Assembly: GCA_002081555.1 (NCBI GenBank)
Contig: MZNV01001852.1
Location: 1 to 64,000, forward strand
Reading direction: 5' to 3'
DNA length: 64,000 nt
From: Protostelium mycophagum
Lineage: Eukaryota; Evosea; Variosea; Protosteliida; Protosteliaceae
Position numbers and translations under genes: made by a program. The first letter of the stretch is position 1. Each line of letters opens with the position of its first letter. A model generated the notes under the pieces. It did no database searches. It was not told the origin of the DNA and saw only the letters and a list, made by a program, of their open reading frames with translations. Shown here one piece after another: positions 35,006 to 47,692 of the stretch.

Positions 35006-35992
35006 ATGCAATCGATCAAGATTAGACACGGACACCAGGTTCGTAGAGACAGCCTGGAGGGGGAGATCACGATGCAATCTCTTCAAAATGTCTTCGCAGA
35101 GCTCTTTGGAAGACCTCTTCAGGGAGAAACCCTGCGCTACAAAGATGACGAGTCTGAATGGGTTGATATCTCCTCTGATCGAGAACTCAAAGAGGCCCTT
35201 CGTATTACTGAGGGCAAAACTTTAGAACTTCAAGTTCACAGAGAAGAGGGTAGACATTGCCCCCGTTTTGGAGGCAGATGGAGAAGAGATAATGGAGAAT
35301 GCCCACGTAGAGAAGGTCCTCCTCACGGCCACCGTCATGGACATTTTCCCTCTCCCCCATTCTTCCCCTTCCCCTTTGCCTTTGGACATCCCCACCCTCA
35401 CCCTCACCCTCACCCCCCTACCCATTTTCCATTCCCCCAAGAAAATCAAGGGTTTACACATCCCGCCAAGTGTGATAACTGCGACACCCGCATCGTTGGT
35501 GTGCGCCACAAGTGTGATGCCTGCCCAGATTACGACCTCTGTGCCTCCTGTATTGGCAACGCCAACAACATCCACCCTGAGCACACCTTCACTGCTTTAG
35601 AGAAGAGCTTCCCAAGATGGCACCACTGCCACTCTGAGAAGACCCAGCCCTCTGAAGAGACCAAGGAGGAGCCCAAGGCTGTCTTTGTCGATGCCACCGT
35701 GCTTGTAGAAGAGGAAGATCAGAAGGAAGACGTGATCGAGGAAGAAGTACAAGAAAACCAGGAGCCCGCCGAAGAGGCACCTGTAGAGGAGGCAGACGAG
35801 GAGGCAGATGAGGAGCCTGCAGAGGAGATCGTTCTCGAGAATGACGGTACCCTCTCCAAGATGGAGATCCTCGACAAGCTTCAACAGCTTGAGGCCATGG
35901 GCTTCGATGACAAACAACAGAACATCAGACTCATCTTGGCCTATAAGGGTGACATGTCTATGATCATGGACTTCCTCTTGAACGACATGTGA
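35006..35992 (+). CDS. p62/SQSTM1-like selective autophagy receptor (PB1-ZZ-UBA)
   Basis: From ATG 35006 a single exon encodes 328 residues with the p62/NBR1 domain order. A PB1 domain begins at once (MQSIKIRHGHQVRR; acidic OPCA motif KDDESEWVDISSDRELKEAL). Then a His/Pro-rich low-complexity linker (about 35320-35450); a ZZ zinc finger (CDNCDTRIVG...CDACPDYDLCASC..H..H) at about 35465-35600; an acidic linker; and a C-terminal UBA domain (MEILDKLQQLEAMGFDDKQQ...) ending at 35992. It would bind ubiquitinated cargo through the UBA and polymerise through the PB1. No convincing LIR motif was identified. ATG 35006 was chosen because p62 PB1 domains are N-terminal, but the frame is open upstream to 34604 with an ATG at 34688. 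Confidence 0.88.
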   Translation: MQSIKIRHGHQVRRDSLEGEITMQSLQNVFAELFGRPLQGETLRYKDDESEWVDISSDRELKEALRITEGKTLELQVHREEGRHCPRFGGRWRRDNGECPRREGPPHGHRHGHFPSPPFFPFPFAFGHPHPHPHPHPPTHFPFPQENQGFTHPAKCDNCDTRIVGVRHKCDACPDYDLCASCIGNANNIHPEHTFTALEKSFPRWHHCHSEKTQPSEETKEEPKAVFVDATVLVEEEDQKEDVIEEEVQENQEPAEEAPVEEADEEADEEPAEEIVLENDGTLSKMEILDKLQQLEAMGFDDKQQNIRLILAYKGDMSMIMDFLLNDM

Positions 35993-36150
35993 AGAACCAT
36001 CGTACATATATAAATAAATAGAATATATACAAGTTTTGATCTTTTCACGTGAGATAATTTGTAATACAAATTTGAAGAAATCCTCCGCCGATCAACATAC
36101 AGACAGGATGATGATTAATTAATGATAGTGTGATCGTCGTGTTTATTTGT

Positions 36151-37630
36151 TTAGAATTTGGGGGCCTTGTATTCGATCTTGACTGCCTTTCCACTTCTGG
36201 CAGACTCCTCAGCAGCGTCAGCAATGATGGAGATCTTTCTTGCGTCCTCATGTGAAAGTTGTGGCTTCACTGTTCCGGCGAGGATATCAGCAAAGTGGTC
36301 TGTTCATCAATCAGTATCCTTGTGCAATACATCACAAACTTTCTTTGACATCATTATAATCCATTGTACATTACATCCAATCGCTGCAAAACAACCAATT
36401 GAATCCCAACAAGACGATAAAGAGTTTAGAAACATGAACTGATGAGTACCTAATTCGATGGCATAGCCGTGCTCGTATCTCTGAGGGAAAGAGTAACAGT
36501 TGGGATCAGACAAAGCACCAGACTCGGTAAATAATATAACGCTGGTGGGCTGTCTGTTGTTGGCCTGCAACATTCCCTTGTCTCCCAAAACCTCGATTCT
36601 TTGATCTAAAAATAGATCAATACCATCTCCAAAGAGAGTAGACAGAGTATAAAATGGTACCGTATCCATAGGCTGCCTTTCTAGAGAGGTCTATTGAACC
36701 AATCTTCCCTGAAGGAAACTTGAGGGTGATCATGATGGTGTCAAAATCATCGATGGCTGTAAGTGTCAATAAACGTGATGTTCTTTGGGATCAACTCACC
36801 CTTGATCTCAGGGTTGAAGCAAGAAGCCGCGGCAAAGACCTCGAAAGGGTCCTCTCCAGTGATCCAACGGCAAAGATCAATGTCGTGGCTGATGTTTGAT
36901 CAGAAAACATACATTTTTTCCATGATAATACCTGCCACAGTCGTGGAAGATTCCTCCTGAGATTTTGAGGTAGGCGATGGTGGGTACTGGGTTGTCGCGT
37001 GACATGGTCTTGACGATCTGGACGGCACCGATATCTCCCTTATCACAAGATTCCTTCAATTTGAAGAATGAGGGATCACTGCGACGTTGGTAACTGTACA
37101 AGTTAGTTCTACTTCGTGCTCATCAAAGGATCTTTATCGATGACAAAATACAAACTCACCCGCAGAGTAAGGGAGTATCATTCTTCACTGACTCGGCGTA
37201 GCACTCATCCAGCTCATCAAGATCCAAAGAGATGGGCTTCTCGCAGAAGACCGGCTTCTTAGCACGGAGAGCGGCGAGGATGATGGCTCTGTGATCGCCA
37301 GTAGGGGTGCAGACAACAATTCCATCCACTTCCTGATCAGCAGCGACAGTGCTGAAATCAGAGACGTACTTGCAAGTAGGGGCTAAAGCAGCGAACTTGG
37401 CACCAACCTGAGAGCTGAGCTTGCGATCTGTAGATTACGATGTTTCATTACCTCAGCGTTCACATCGACCACGTATCTCAACTCAAGACGAGGGTTTGCG
37501 TTGATGTTTCTGAAGTGGACGGCTCCAATACGACCGAGACCAACTAAGGCGATGCGAAATGGTGTGGTTCCTATTATAAGTCACGATCCCAATCTTGACA
37601 GTAATTATCATAAGACTCACTTGACGTCAT
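36151..37630 (-). CDS. Gfo/Idh/MocA-family NAD(P)-dependent oxidoreductase (inositol 2-dehydrogenase-like)
   Basis: ATG 37630; a short first exon (MTS) is spliced to RTTPFRIALVGLGRIGAVHF, which carries the Rossmann GxGxxG dinucleotide site. Next come NINANPRLELRYVVDVNAE, an alpha/beta segment with VVCTPTGDHRAIILAAL (about 37330-37270) and KPISLDLDELDECYAE, the EKP-type catalytic region. Later exons include DICRWITGEDPFEVFAA and end AVKIEYKAPKF at 36151. The family oxidises sugars or inositol; the exact substrate cannot be read from the sequence. About seven small exons. Confidence 0.82.
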
Positions 37631-37943
37631 GATGTGGATGAAAAATGCTGATGGACTTTCCCGCTCTTTCGCAGACTTCCCGATCTGTCGCTGAATTCAG
37701 AGAGCCTGTCAAATTTAAAATTTGCGCGGGAAAACCTTCTTCAAAAATCGAATTTGACCGTTACAGACTTCGTTGAGAACTTTGTCATAATTCATAGACC
37801 CCAGCGAGAGGAACGACCTACCAACCGTCCAACTCCGCTACAGACATCATTCATAGAGAGGATCTTCGGTGAGACTCTACCCCAAGATCCTCTTTAAAAA
37901 TCCAGGGTACTCTCGATATGATTCTAATAGACCAACAGATAAC

Positions 37944-39295
37944 ATGTCATCTACTTCTTTCAGCAGACCTCGTGTGACCACACGCTCTCAAGCAAACAAG
38001 TCCGCCCAGATTACCGATGAAAATGCTATCAAGGGGAAGCCAGCAGTTGCCAATGTGGCCAGGACTCGCAGCGCCTTCAGCAACATCCCTTCCACCAGAC
38101 AAAGTGTTGTGCCAGCTCAGACTACTTCCAATGCTCTGAAGAGAGCAACCTCTACAGCAGCTGCCCCCTCTAATGTTGCTCGTCGTGACACAGCTCCCGT
38201 TTTGAAAGAGACCACCAAACCAAAGATTGCGCCCAAAGCAGCCCCAATTGAAGTCTTCGAAGACTCTATCGAGGATATGATGGGATCTGACGAAGAGAAT
38301 GAGTCCATGGAGATCGACGCTATGGAAGAAGACATGGTCGAGGTGGTTGAGAAGCCATCTAAAATGGCCAGGGTAAGTCTCCTCATTTTATTCTCTGTCG
38401 CGTAACTAACTTCTTCAAGATCCTTTCCAACGTTCAGGACATCGACCAATACGATATAGAGGATGTGCAGTTCTGTACCGAATACGTTAACCAGATCTTT
38501 GCCCACTTCAGAGAGAAGGAGGCAGATACCAAGATCGACGCCGCCTACATGGAAAAGCAGGTGACTGAAATGTCCAACAACAACACCCTCTAACGGGAAT
38601 AGGTCGACCTCAATGCCAAGTACCGTACTATCATGGTGGACTGGATGGCAGAGGTTGTCGTTAAATTTGGCCTTCTTACTGAGACCTTCTTCCTCTCTGT
38701 GAACATCATCGACCGCTTCCTCCAACACAAGGCCGTCGCTCGTACCAGATTTCAGCTGGTTGGAATCGCCGCCATGCTCATCGCCTCTAAATTCGAGGAG
38801 ATCTACACACCCAAGGTCGATGACTTCATCTACATCACCGCCAACGCGTACAACCGTGAGGACCTCTTAAAGATGGAGAAGATGATCCTCATGACCCTCG
38901 ACTTCAACTTGAACATCCCCTCCCCTCTTCACTTCCTTCGCCGCTTCTCCAAAGCCGCCCAGAGCAACGTGAAGATCCACACTCTTAGCAAATACATCAT
39001 CGAGCTCTCCCTCTTGGACTACAACCTCTTGGAGTACAACCCTTCTGTCATCGCCGCCTCTGCCACATACCTCGCCAGAGCCATGACCAGATCGCGATCT
39101 AATGGTGAGACCATCTGGAACGACACCATCGAACATTACACCGGCTACTCTGTGGAAGACATTATGCCGTGTGTCGAATCTATGAACGAGCTGTTGAGCC
39201 TTCAGAACTCCAACTATGCGTACAAGGCAATATTCAGGAAGTATTCCTCGTCCAAGCTCGAGTCTGTCGCTGCTATCCCCGCCATCAAACTATAA
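37944..39295 (+). CDS. Cyclin B-type mitotic cyclin
   Basis: ATG 37944 (MSSTSFSRPRVTTRSQANK). The N-terminal region holds a destruction-box-like RSAFSNIPS (compare R-x-A-L-x-N-I), the APC/C degradation signal expected of B-type cyclins. After introns near 38371-38419 and 38561-38602, the cyclin_N box reads KYRTIMVDWMAEVVVKFGL, ..LSVNIIDRFL.. and LIASKFEEIYTPKVDDFIYI, followed by the cyclin_C box (TLSKYIIELSLLDYNLLEY..PSVIAASATYLAR). Ends at 39295. It activates CDK1 at mitosis. Confidence 0.92.
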
Positions 39296-39444
39296 ATAGA
39301 TCGAAATGTGTATTTGTCACTCTTTTTCAAAGTTTTTATTGTTTATCCCAGTTGTATTTTTTGAAGTGGGATGGTGTTTCTTCCAGAGTGGTGTTGAGTC
39401 TACAACGTTGTAAATGAAATGTAAAAAGCTCAATGAATTGTTAC

Positions 39445-40656
39445 TCACAACGAAATGTCAGTATCTACTTTTTCTTCAATCAATCTCTTCCAGTCTGCGT
39501 GCGTCTCGTTCACCACTTGGACAGCAAACTCCTGACAGGAGTGTCAAAGTGACACTCAACACTACATACCTCATCCATCAATTTCCCTTCGAAAGCGAAT
39601 TTGTTCTGTGGCTTTCCGTCAGGAACTTTGTAGTCTCTCAAGAATGTAAAGACTTGTTCCATTTTTCCTGGCAAGACCTTCTCTATGTCCTCGTGTCCTT
39701 TTTATTCATTATTTGAATATCATTGCTATAAATGGAGATTTCATGATGTCATAGATGAGACTCCTACCTTTTAATTTGGATGCATTAGGATCGTTGACGT
39801 CTATGACGACAATCTTCCAATCAGTTTCTCCATCATCAATCATGGCATAGGCACCCAACACTTTCACTTTGCGGATCTCTCCAGTCTTGCCTACAGATTC
39901 TGAAATGTCGACAACGTCCACTGGGTCATTATCACCTATAGACATTTATTCATGCAATAGATCTTCGGGCTGCGTCTGTATTTCACTAGTCTTGGAATGA
40001 CATAGTGTCGAAATATTTTTGTTGGCATTGATTGATTATTATTCAAGATCATCATTTTAGACATGTACATTACTCGAATGATCTCCTTACCCTTTGCGTT
40101 GGTTGCTGGGTGTGTGTGTGCGGGGTCTTCCCAGGTTTGAGGAAGAGCGCCATAATTGAAGGGATAATCCATGGCAACCTCGCGTAATTTTCCCTTCTAT
40201 CCACAATAAAAAAGATGTACATTATTGGATGATTAATCGAGAAAGTGTGATGTAATATTACCTTCTGGTCCTGTCTGATGGGATTCAATTGATCTTCTTT
40301 TGAAATCTCCAATTTAGCTCTCGTCCCTCTGGGTATCTCTACCACCTAGACACATAAGATTGATTGTGAGGAAGGTGCTGACCATGTGATACAGACCGGG
40401 TCCTGCGCTGAGAGGAACATCATGAAATGCAGAGATCGGGCGTCCATCTCCAACTAGAAGAATAAATCTTAATGTTCTAGAAGTCAAATGACTTACGAAT
40501 GAAAGTGCGGAAACCGATCGTTCCTTTCTCTCCAATCACTTGTACCCCAAATGAACTCACCGATCTTCTCAAGGGAGAAATATTAGGCCTAAAAGAAATA
40601 CTAGTTGGCGTGAAGCGGGTTTTGGCAGTCGGTAAAGCTCTTAGAGCACTCTTCAT
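39445..40656 (-). CDS. Family I inorganic pyrophosphatase, possibly mitochondrial
   Basis: ATG 40656 starts a basic, hydroxylated leader ([19 protein letters not shown]) lacking acidic residues, as in mitochondrial targeting peptides. Exons then read [58 protein letters not shown] (the metal-binding D-x-D-P-x-D signature) and [17 protein letters not shown], ending [17 protein letters not shown] at 39445. The enzyme hydrolyses PPi to phosphate. Six short introns. It is 70 bp from, and divergent to, the exonuclease gene. Confidence 0.9.
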
Positions 40657-40726
40657 TTTTGTAAGAGATGATGTGATCTGATGATCGGAAAATTTGCGAA
40701 TCGGAAAAGATCATATCACAATCATC

Positions 40727-43700
40727 ATGGGCAAGAGGAAGAAGTACAATGAAAACAGAAAATTAAAAGAAAAGCCAAATGACACGAAGGAAGAGGAGAA
40801 TGATCCAAAGAGAGCTAAGATTGATTTGAATTCAATGCCTGAAGTGAAGGATGTTTCGAACGCATCTGACTCTGAATTGGATTGGAAAATTTATGGAAAG
40901 AATGTGAGTTCATCTTTGCTGAACAATGTTTGTCGTCCTAATTTCCAACAGGCAGCACCATCTATCGAGTTCAATCTCGGAAATGTGGGAAAACAATCAA
41001 AGACCTATCTTCAGATGTCGGTAAGCGATTAAATCTCTGATCAACACCAAGAGAGGATCTTTTTTGTCATTATTCGTGTACAACACACAAGCCACATTCC
41101 ATCTCCGAAATTAATCCATGAAGGACATCCAATCCTTGATCCTTTGGGTTGTTGGTGAAGGAATAAATCCACTGTGGGTGTTCCTTAAGAATAAACCATT
41201 GATCAAGAAGACGGTGCTCATCATGACGGAGGGCATCGACGCTCAATCCTTCTCTCAAAATACCGACCATTTTCCATTTATGGCGACATTACCGAAAATG
41301 TCGACCATCGGCCCGGGTGCAAAGAAATATGTACACCCTGCGCTACAGCAGCTGTTGGGCAGGTGGGATTTTAAATATTTTTATTTTATTTCGCACAAAC
41401 CTTTGCAATATCAAAGAGAGTTCGCACTACAATGGCAAGAAGCCTGAAAAATAATGTTTATTTAAATTCATATTTAAATTTCAAAAATATTTGGGTTGAA
41501 ATTTCGCAGAAAAATCAACAGCAAGAAATCGAGAAAGGAGCAAGAGCAGGTCCGTACATGACTAATCTTCGTCGACACTAAAACCTTCAGGGATCTTTAG
41601 ACACCGGTATGGACGAGGATGTCGACGTTTCAGAGATGGCATCTGTACTCCATGGCACAAAGAGTGAGGTCAAACCTAAATCAGCAAAGAAGAAGCTGGA
41701 GGCCAAGGATTACGTATTATCATTGCAAGAGATGGAGCAGCACAGATACCCAGGTGTCGACGTTCTGAGAACGTCGACAAAATGTTTCGCCCCAGAGGTG
41801 ATTCGTCTCGTTGTAGATGGTCGAAGATATCGGGAGTATTGAAATAAAACAGAAGCATAGCCTCAGAACGAAGGAGATCATCAGGTAAACTTATTTTATT
41901 TAAGATTGAGTCCGATTTTTAATGTGAATATTTCACTTTACCTCCCATGGTTGCCACAATGCCTCATAATATATTTTTGCAGAATAGAAGTTGTGCATCT
42001 CGCAGCTCCGCTGCTTCGTTGTGGCAATAGCATTTGAGATCTTTGGCATCTTCACTTTCACCAAGAAATATAATGTATTGAAATATAGTATTTACATCGT
42101 TGTAGATATGACTCAGCACCCTCGAGCACGAGTGTACCAGAGGAGCAGTGGAAGAGGATATACCAGGACGCTCATATGAATGAAACTGAAGACATACCGG
42201 AGGGTTGTGAGATGATTGCCATGGATTGTGAAATGGTAATTTTTTTAAAAAATATTCCCACATTTTTTCACATTTTTTCCCAAGATTTTTTTAAGATTTT
42301 TTTCACATTTTCTTTCACATTTTTTTCAAAATCTTAAAAAATTTTGGATAAAATATCCTCTCTAATAATTTGAAGGTGATCACAACAGCTGGGCACGAAC
42401 TTGCAAGGATAAGTTTAATCAATACCCGAATGGAATTGATGCTTGACAAGTATGTCAAGCCGACGCATCCGATCACAGATTACGTCACCAGGTCCATCTA
42501 CAACGCTTCTTATTCCGATTTTGACTCGTTGTAGATACTCTGGTATCGACGAGGACACGTTAAGGGACGTGGAGACCACGTTAGAAGACGTGCAGAATGA
42601 GATATTAAAGATGGTACATCCTAATTGCATATTGGTTGGACATTCATTGGAGAACGATATGAGGTCAATCAGAGTGAGTTTAGCCTTTAAGATTGTCTGG
42701 AATTATAAATATTGTGCAGCCGCAACAGATCTCATTGTCTCGACAAAATCTTGCGGTAGAGCCGTAATATAAAGGCGACATACTATAGAATATTGTGGGC
42801 ACAAATAGTAATGCGTCGGAAAAATAAATATAATGCACAGACAAACAGGACATTGCGGCAGAGCCGCAAAACAACTAAAAAGCTGAGTCTAATAAAATTG
42901 CCACAAACACCACATACCGTCTGTGTTTCATTCGACATTATTTTGACAGATCTTGACGTTGACATTTTTGACAGATGATACACGACAGAATAATTGATAC
43001 GAGTTTATTATATCCCTTGCCAAATGGGTTCAAATCATCACTAAAACAATTGTCAAGCCGGATATTAAAAAAGAAGATACAAGATGGATCACATGACAGC
43101 ATCATCGATGCGGCCTGCGCGATGGAGCTCGCGATGATGAAAATAGAAAAAGGTGATATTCTCGTTGTAGATGAGGTCACGTGCTGTGTATTCGTGTCTG
43201 AGCGACTGCGGCCACGCCGCAGTCGAAATACCAAAGCAAATCTCTTCCACAAAATCAACTCGTTAGGATCCAAAAGCGATGTGACTTGTGAATATTTTTT
43301 GCGTCAAGGCATTTTATCTCTGCAACATGGAGCGCACTCTGAATTCAAATGACATAGAATGGATTCGTCCTCCCAATCCTCTATATTACGTCACAGAACA
43401 TTCGCAACTCCACCGCAAATCTGCACCAAAACGACGGTCAACTCAACCTTTCAGGTACCGAATTTGGCAATGAGGAGAGAGGTGGACCCAGCTTACTCAC
43501 AGCCTTGAAAAGCACAAAGTCCACGATGGTCGCCAACAAATGGACACTCAATCACTACCTCGCCGGTGCATCCGACGGAATCCCCGTCGAGAGTGACGCG
43601 GAGGTGAGCGGAAATTTCGGTGAAAATTGGGATATAGTGATGACGTCATCAGGCGGTAGAGAAGGCACTGTCGTGTTTGAAACTGGATAAGAAGTTTATC

Positions 43701-44354
43701 TTCGTGCAGATGCCTTCACTGATGGATTATTTCAGGAGTGAGTTTCACGGTTACTACCGTACTTTGAAAATGCTCCAAAACCACAACGAAGCGACTTTAT
43801 ACGAGTAGAAGTGCGGCTGTGCCGCAGCACAAAGCAAGTAGTATTAACGGACTTGCATCTAAGGAGCCAAGGAGTTCATGTGTTTTGAAACAGTTTCAAA
43901 TTTGAAAAAAAAAAGGCGGGAAACCAAAAAAACATTTGGCAAAGCCACAACTCTGTGTACATAAACAACTTGGCTTTCTGCCTTTTAAATCATTTGTTGT
44001 AATTCTTATCTCCATCTACAATGTTGTATTGATGTGTACAGAGCAAGTGTCCATCATGGCTCATCCTGACGAAACACGTGTCACCGGGATTTTCCGTGAA
44101 ATAGACAAGGGGGTCGAGACCATCTACAACGCGTGTCCTAGCAACACACTCTTCTTAGTTGTCTCAGGACAAGGGAACATCGCCCATTTCACGAGGTAAC
44201 CTTTTACTTGGAGAAAACAAGTGTTTGTATAGAGGACACCAAGGTTGACTCTTGCAGCAACATGCTGGATAAGAATGCGACATCAGATGACGATTTGGAG
44301 AAGTTGGTGATGAAGTTGCGAAGCGGTTTTGCCTGGTACAAGATGAAGACGTGA
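40727..44354 (+). CDS. REXO5/NEF-sp-like 3'-5' RNA exonuclease
   Basis: ATG 40727 (MGKRKKYNENRKLKEK, basic and probably nuclear). The middle part (LWVVGEGINPLWVFLKNKPLIKKTVLI, EGIDAQSF, YVLSLQEMEQHRYPG) and the DEDDh exonuclease domain follow: AMDCEMVITTAGHELARIS (about 42220-42420), YSGIDEDTL, GHSLENDMRSIR, then IIDTSLLYP and SHDSIIDAACAMELAMMKIE (about 42990-43150). The C-terminal part, TRVTGIFREIDKGVETIYNACPSNTLFLVVSGQGN, matches the RRM-like tail of this family, and the gene ends at 44354. Several introns are unusually long for this window (up to about 300 bp) and contain TGCGGC hairpins, T-rich tracts and the CTCGTTGTAGAT element. Probable nucleolar RNA 3'-end trimming. Confidence 0.82.
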
Positions 44355-44599
44355 GGATCACATAAACTAAAAGTGTGTCTCTGTTGTGCATCATGACTGT
44401 GGCTGGTGGCAACTCACGTGGCATTAACGGGGTTTTGGGGATGTAACCAAGGCAAAATTTCTTTGCCGTTTTCGTTGTTGGTTTGACCTGGAGTGAGAGT
44501 TCTCACGAACACAATCGGCCACTGGCGATTTCGGCAATACTGGATTCAGAGGATCTTCCTTCTTCCTCCTCCTCCTCTGTAATTGGCAGAAGCTTCTTA

Positions 44600-46712
44600 A
44601 TGGAGGAGCCGCCTGCTGAAATCTTTGGCAAGAGACCGCACGTGGTCAATCTGGAAGCTAATGAACTGTTTCATTCAGCTATATCTCGGCCTGACAGTGA
44701 CGTGTGCTCTCAACTGAGCTCTGAAGAGGAAGAGGGTAATGACGACATGAGAACTAAGACATCAATTCAACAAGACAAAAAATCCATCATTCTAGTGAAA
44801 GGTCGGCAGAAGACCATGCTGCAATAGATATGATGGAAGTCTGATAAAATTCAGACGACGGAGATGCCATGAGATCTCTGATGAATGACCCGAGGCAATC
44901 ACTATTGAGGCAATCACTATTGGCGAACGATTTACCAGTACCAACAAACGCCTACGAAGCCAAACTATTGGGGGATAGATGGCCCAAACCTAATGCAAGA
45001 TGTATGTCCGACAAATTATTCAGAACATGGTTCATTTTGTGCAGTCTTGTATCAGATACCCGTGGGATTCGAACAGTTCTTCTTTTCATTTGATACTACG
45101 TTGACAAGATTATTTCAACACAACAAGAGTAAACCTGTATCCACACTCGCCATGATCTGTACAAGTGAGTTGATGATGTCTTACTTGTCTTAAACTGATT
45201 AATCCCCAACAATTTCGAACAAATGTTTGAGGACATTTGTTTCAAATCCTGAAAACACACAACCCTTTCACATTACACTTCTGATATGTGTAGACATCTT
45301 CGCGATCGAGATCGGTTTCGCCCTTCCATTCATCTTATTTTTAGCTGGTTGGGATGGACTCGCCACAGAGCTCACATACCTCATGATCATACTCGGTCTT
45401 TTATCACAGATACCAAAGAGATTCTTATGGAGGCACCGCCCTTATATGGTCAATCGGGCGGTGAAGGTGTGTCTTTATCTTTGTATTAAGACTGTCTTAC
45501 TCATCATTTTTTATTTCAAAAAATAGTATTTAATATTTATTTATTTTAAAATTTTAGTAAAAAAATAATTCCAAATCTTTCAAAAAAATCTAATAAAATA
45601 TTTAAAATTTAAAATATGAAGATGAGGGGCAAGAATGAAGGGGCAAAGACGTCCTCCTTCCCATCACGTGCCGTGACTTGTGCCACCGTTTACGCCTTTT
45701 TCATATGCTACCTATACGTTCACCTATTTATTTCGAACCCCGCGATGGTAGACTCTAAACATTACAACCACTCGACGTCTTACTCATCATCGTACTTCAT
45801 CACTTGGTGGATGCCTATTCTGGTATTTTTATTGGTTATTATCTCAAGCTGGGCACGTATCACGTTGGGAGTTCACTACCCATCAGGTTCGTTTTGAATT
45901 TTTTTGGCGGGAAAATTTTTTCTCGGAAACTTGATTTTTGGCGGGAAATAATCTTTTCAAATTTAAAAAAATTCCGGAAGAATGACATCATCAGATTGCT
46001 TCTTTGGGTTTTTACAAGGGTGCATCGTGTGTGTATTGGCCACCACACTTCACAACCTCCATAAGATGGGCCTCAAAGGTGCCTGTCCACAATGTTTCGA
46101 GAACGAATGCTATTCAGAGGTGTATCCAAACACATCACCCATCTATATCACATCTCTGGGACGCGTAAATTGGTACATGTTTGCAATCTGTACTTTCGCA
46201 TCCATCATCCTGGTGGTCATCTCCATCATCAAACCGATCGACTTTTGGAGTAAATGCGACCGGGTATACGGGTGGGTGATTATCTTGTGCTATTTTTAGG
46301 TTATTGTAGAGGGATTCGCTCGCGCCAGTATTTTATTTCTCCAGCCAAAAATTTCTGAACCTAAAAATCCCCACAAATCTATTTTTGGAAAGTTTCCATA
46401 CCGACATTCAAAATCTTTACGTATAGTCTTAGAACCTTTCTCATCATGTGCAGGATGCTTCTTCCATGCGTCACCTTCCAGATGACCGCGCTGTGCCCCA
46501 ACGCATTCGTCAGAGTGGGGGATTTCGCGCTGCCGGAGCCATCACCAAGATGGTGGTCGTGGCTTCTCGGGTTCGCGATAAGCGGGCTGGCAACTGGCGC
46601 CGTCTTCAAGTTGAAGGGGCGGTACGGGGTGGTGTCATTCATGGTACTCTACGTTTTTTTGTATTTTTCAATGCTGCTATGGAGATCTTCCAAGGTCGGT
46701 GGAATAAAATGA
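44600..46712 (+). CDS. PAP2-superfamily integral membrane phosphatase
   Basis: ATG 44600 (MEEPPAEIFGKRPHVVNLEAN). A cytosolic, Ser/acid-rich N-terminus precedes several hydrophobic helices (about 45230-45480). The PAP2 catalytic motifs appear in order: KRFLWRHRP (C1, about 45415-45443), SFPSRA (C2, about 45658) and RITLGVHYPSG (C3, about 45857-45891). Further membrane spans and a Cys-containing lumenal loop (GACPQCFENEC) follow, ending LLWRSSKVGGIK at 46712. The third motif and topology resemble lipid phosphate or sphingoid-phosphate phosphatases; the substrate is not determined. An AT-rich intron of about 100 bp lies near 45510-45615. Exon joins in the N-terminal third are less certain. Confidence 0.75.
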
Positions 46713-46888
46713 GTCTGAAATGTTCATTTAATCTTCGGTTGTAGTTTCCATGTGTTTGATTGAAAAAGGTATTTCTTTATGATCAACAATCGCAACAAGA
46801 AGAGTGCCATCCTTAAGAGAAGGCACCATCGCACCGGATGTTAAACCGGAGATCTTGACAACTCGGGGAAGCCGAATTATTTCGGTGG

Positions 46889-46902
46889 CCCAATTCATTG
46901 GG
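46889..46902. promoter_or_regulatory. Palindromic CCAAT box pair
   Basis: CCCAATTCATTGGG is a perfect 6-bp-arm palindrome containing CCAAT in both orientations, 72 bp upstream of the ATG at 46974. It could serve as an NF-Y-type site for that gene. Confidence 0.35.
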
Positions 46903-46973
46903 AGTTTGAAAGCCAAACGAAGACTCAGATTATTCACAACAAAGAACAAGCAGCAAGCCACATTCACAACACG

Positions 46974-47390
46974 ATGTCATCAAAGAGAACCAGCCACCAG
47001 AAGGACTGCTCCGACAAATACACGGGGCCCTACAACACCCACGCATCCCACATCATCTCTGCTCAGGAGAGGGATTATTTCAATCTTCCCAACAAAAACG
47101 ATGGACCTGCCAACTACCGCAACAACAACGCGATGACGAATCAATCGATTCATACCACCATCGACAACAGCCTTCTCAAACAGTCTCCGAACCATTCCTT
47201 CGAGGGCGGGTCCATGACCAGCCAGTCTGGACACTACATACCCCAAGCGGAGGTGACCAGGAGAGTAGAAGCCAAGATCGACGCGGCCAAGGAGACCGGT
47301 GATATTCACAACGAGAGATACAGAGGATTCCTCCACAAGGCGGCAGAGGCAAATAATGTTGACCTTCGCAAATTCAACGGGTACAAATAA
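46974..47390 (+). CDS. Small hypothetical protein, single exon
   Basis: ATG 46974 to stop 47390, 138 residues (MSSKRTSHQKDCSDKYTGPY...). Hydrophilic, rich in Asn, Ser and His, with no signal peptide or membrane segment. The C-terminal 45 residues (EVTRRVEAKIDAAKETGDIHN..) look helical. C-ending codon use matches the neighbouring real genes, which favours coding. No family recognised. Confidence 0.55.
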   Translation: MSSKRTSHQKDCSDKYTGPYNTHASHIISAQERDYFNLPNKNDGPANYRNNNAMTNQSIHTTIDNSLLKQSPNHSFEGGSMTSQSGHYIPQAEVTRRVEAKIDAAKETGDIHNERYRGFLHKAAEANNVDLRKFNGYK

Positions 47391-47692
47391 AAATATGGAT
47401 TTGGCGAAAAAATGTTCATAAATTTGAAATGTCCATCTACAACGAGAAGCTGATCACTTTTTTGAGTCTGGTTTTAATCAAAAATGTAAGTTAACGTGTC
47501 TCACCAATATTATTATCAACATTTTTTCAATAAATATTAAAAGCTAGAAAAGAAACGTGTCTCACCACTATTCCAGTTAATATCAACATCTTTTCCATAA
47601 ATATTAAAAGCTAGACAAGAATCATGCACGGCCTGAACTCTAATTGAAGATACATTTCCGTTTATTTATAAGTTTTTCGTTTGCGTGTGTTT
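47391..47692. repeat. Intergenic region with an imperfect tandem duplication
   Basis: Two units of about 60-68 bp (about 47493-47552 and 47554-47621) share AACGTGTCTCACCA, ATCAACAT, and CATAAATATTAAAAGCTAGA-type segments. An ATCTACAACGAG element lies at 47435-47446. No gene is seen. Confidence 0.6.

Noticed and set aside
35389-35424. CCCTCA microsatellite as a non-coding repeat
   Set aside because: It is in frame and encodes the His-Pro linker of the p62-like protein, so it is part of that gene.
42239-42372. T-rich TTTTTTCACATTTT tract as a repeat element
   Set aside because: It sits inside a REXO5-like intron and is simple low-complexity sequence that can arise by slippage.
46728-46967. 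Minus-strand open frame of 79 codons
   Set aside because: No ATG context or domain, and it covers the likely promoter of the gene at 46974, including the palindromic CCAAT pair.
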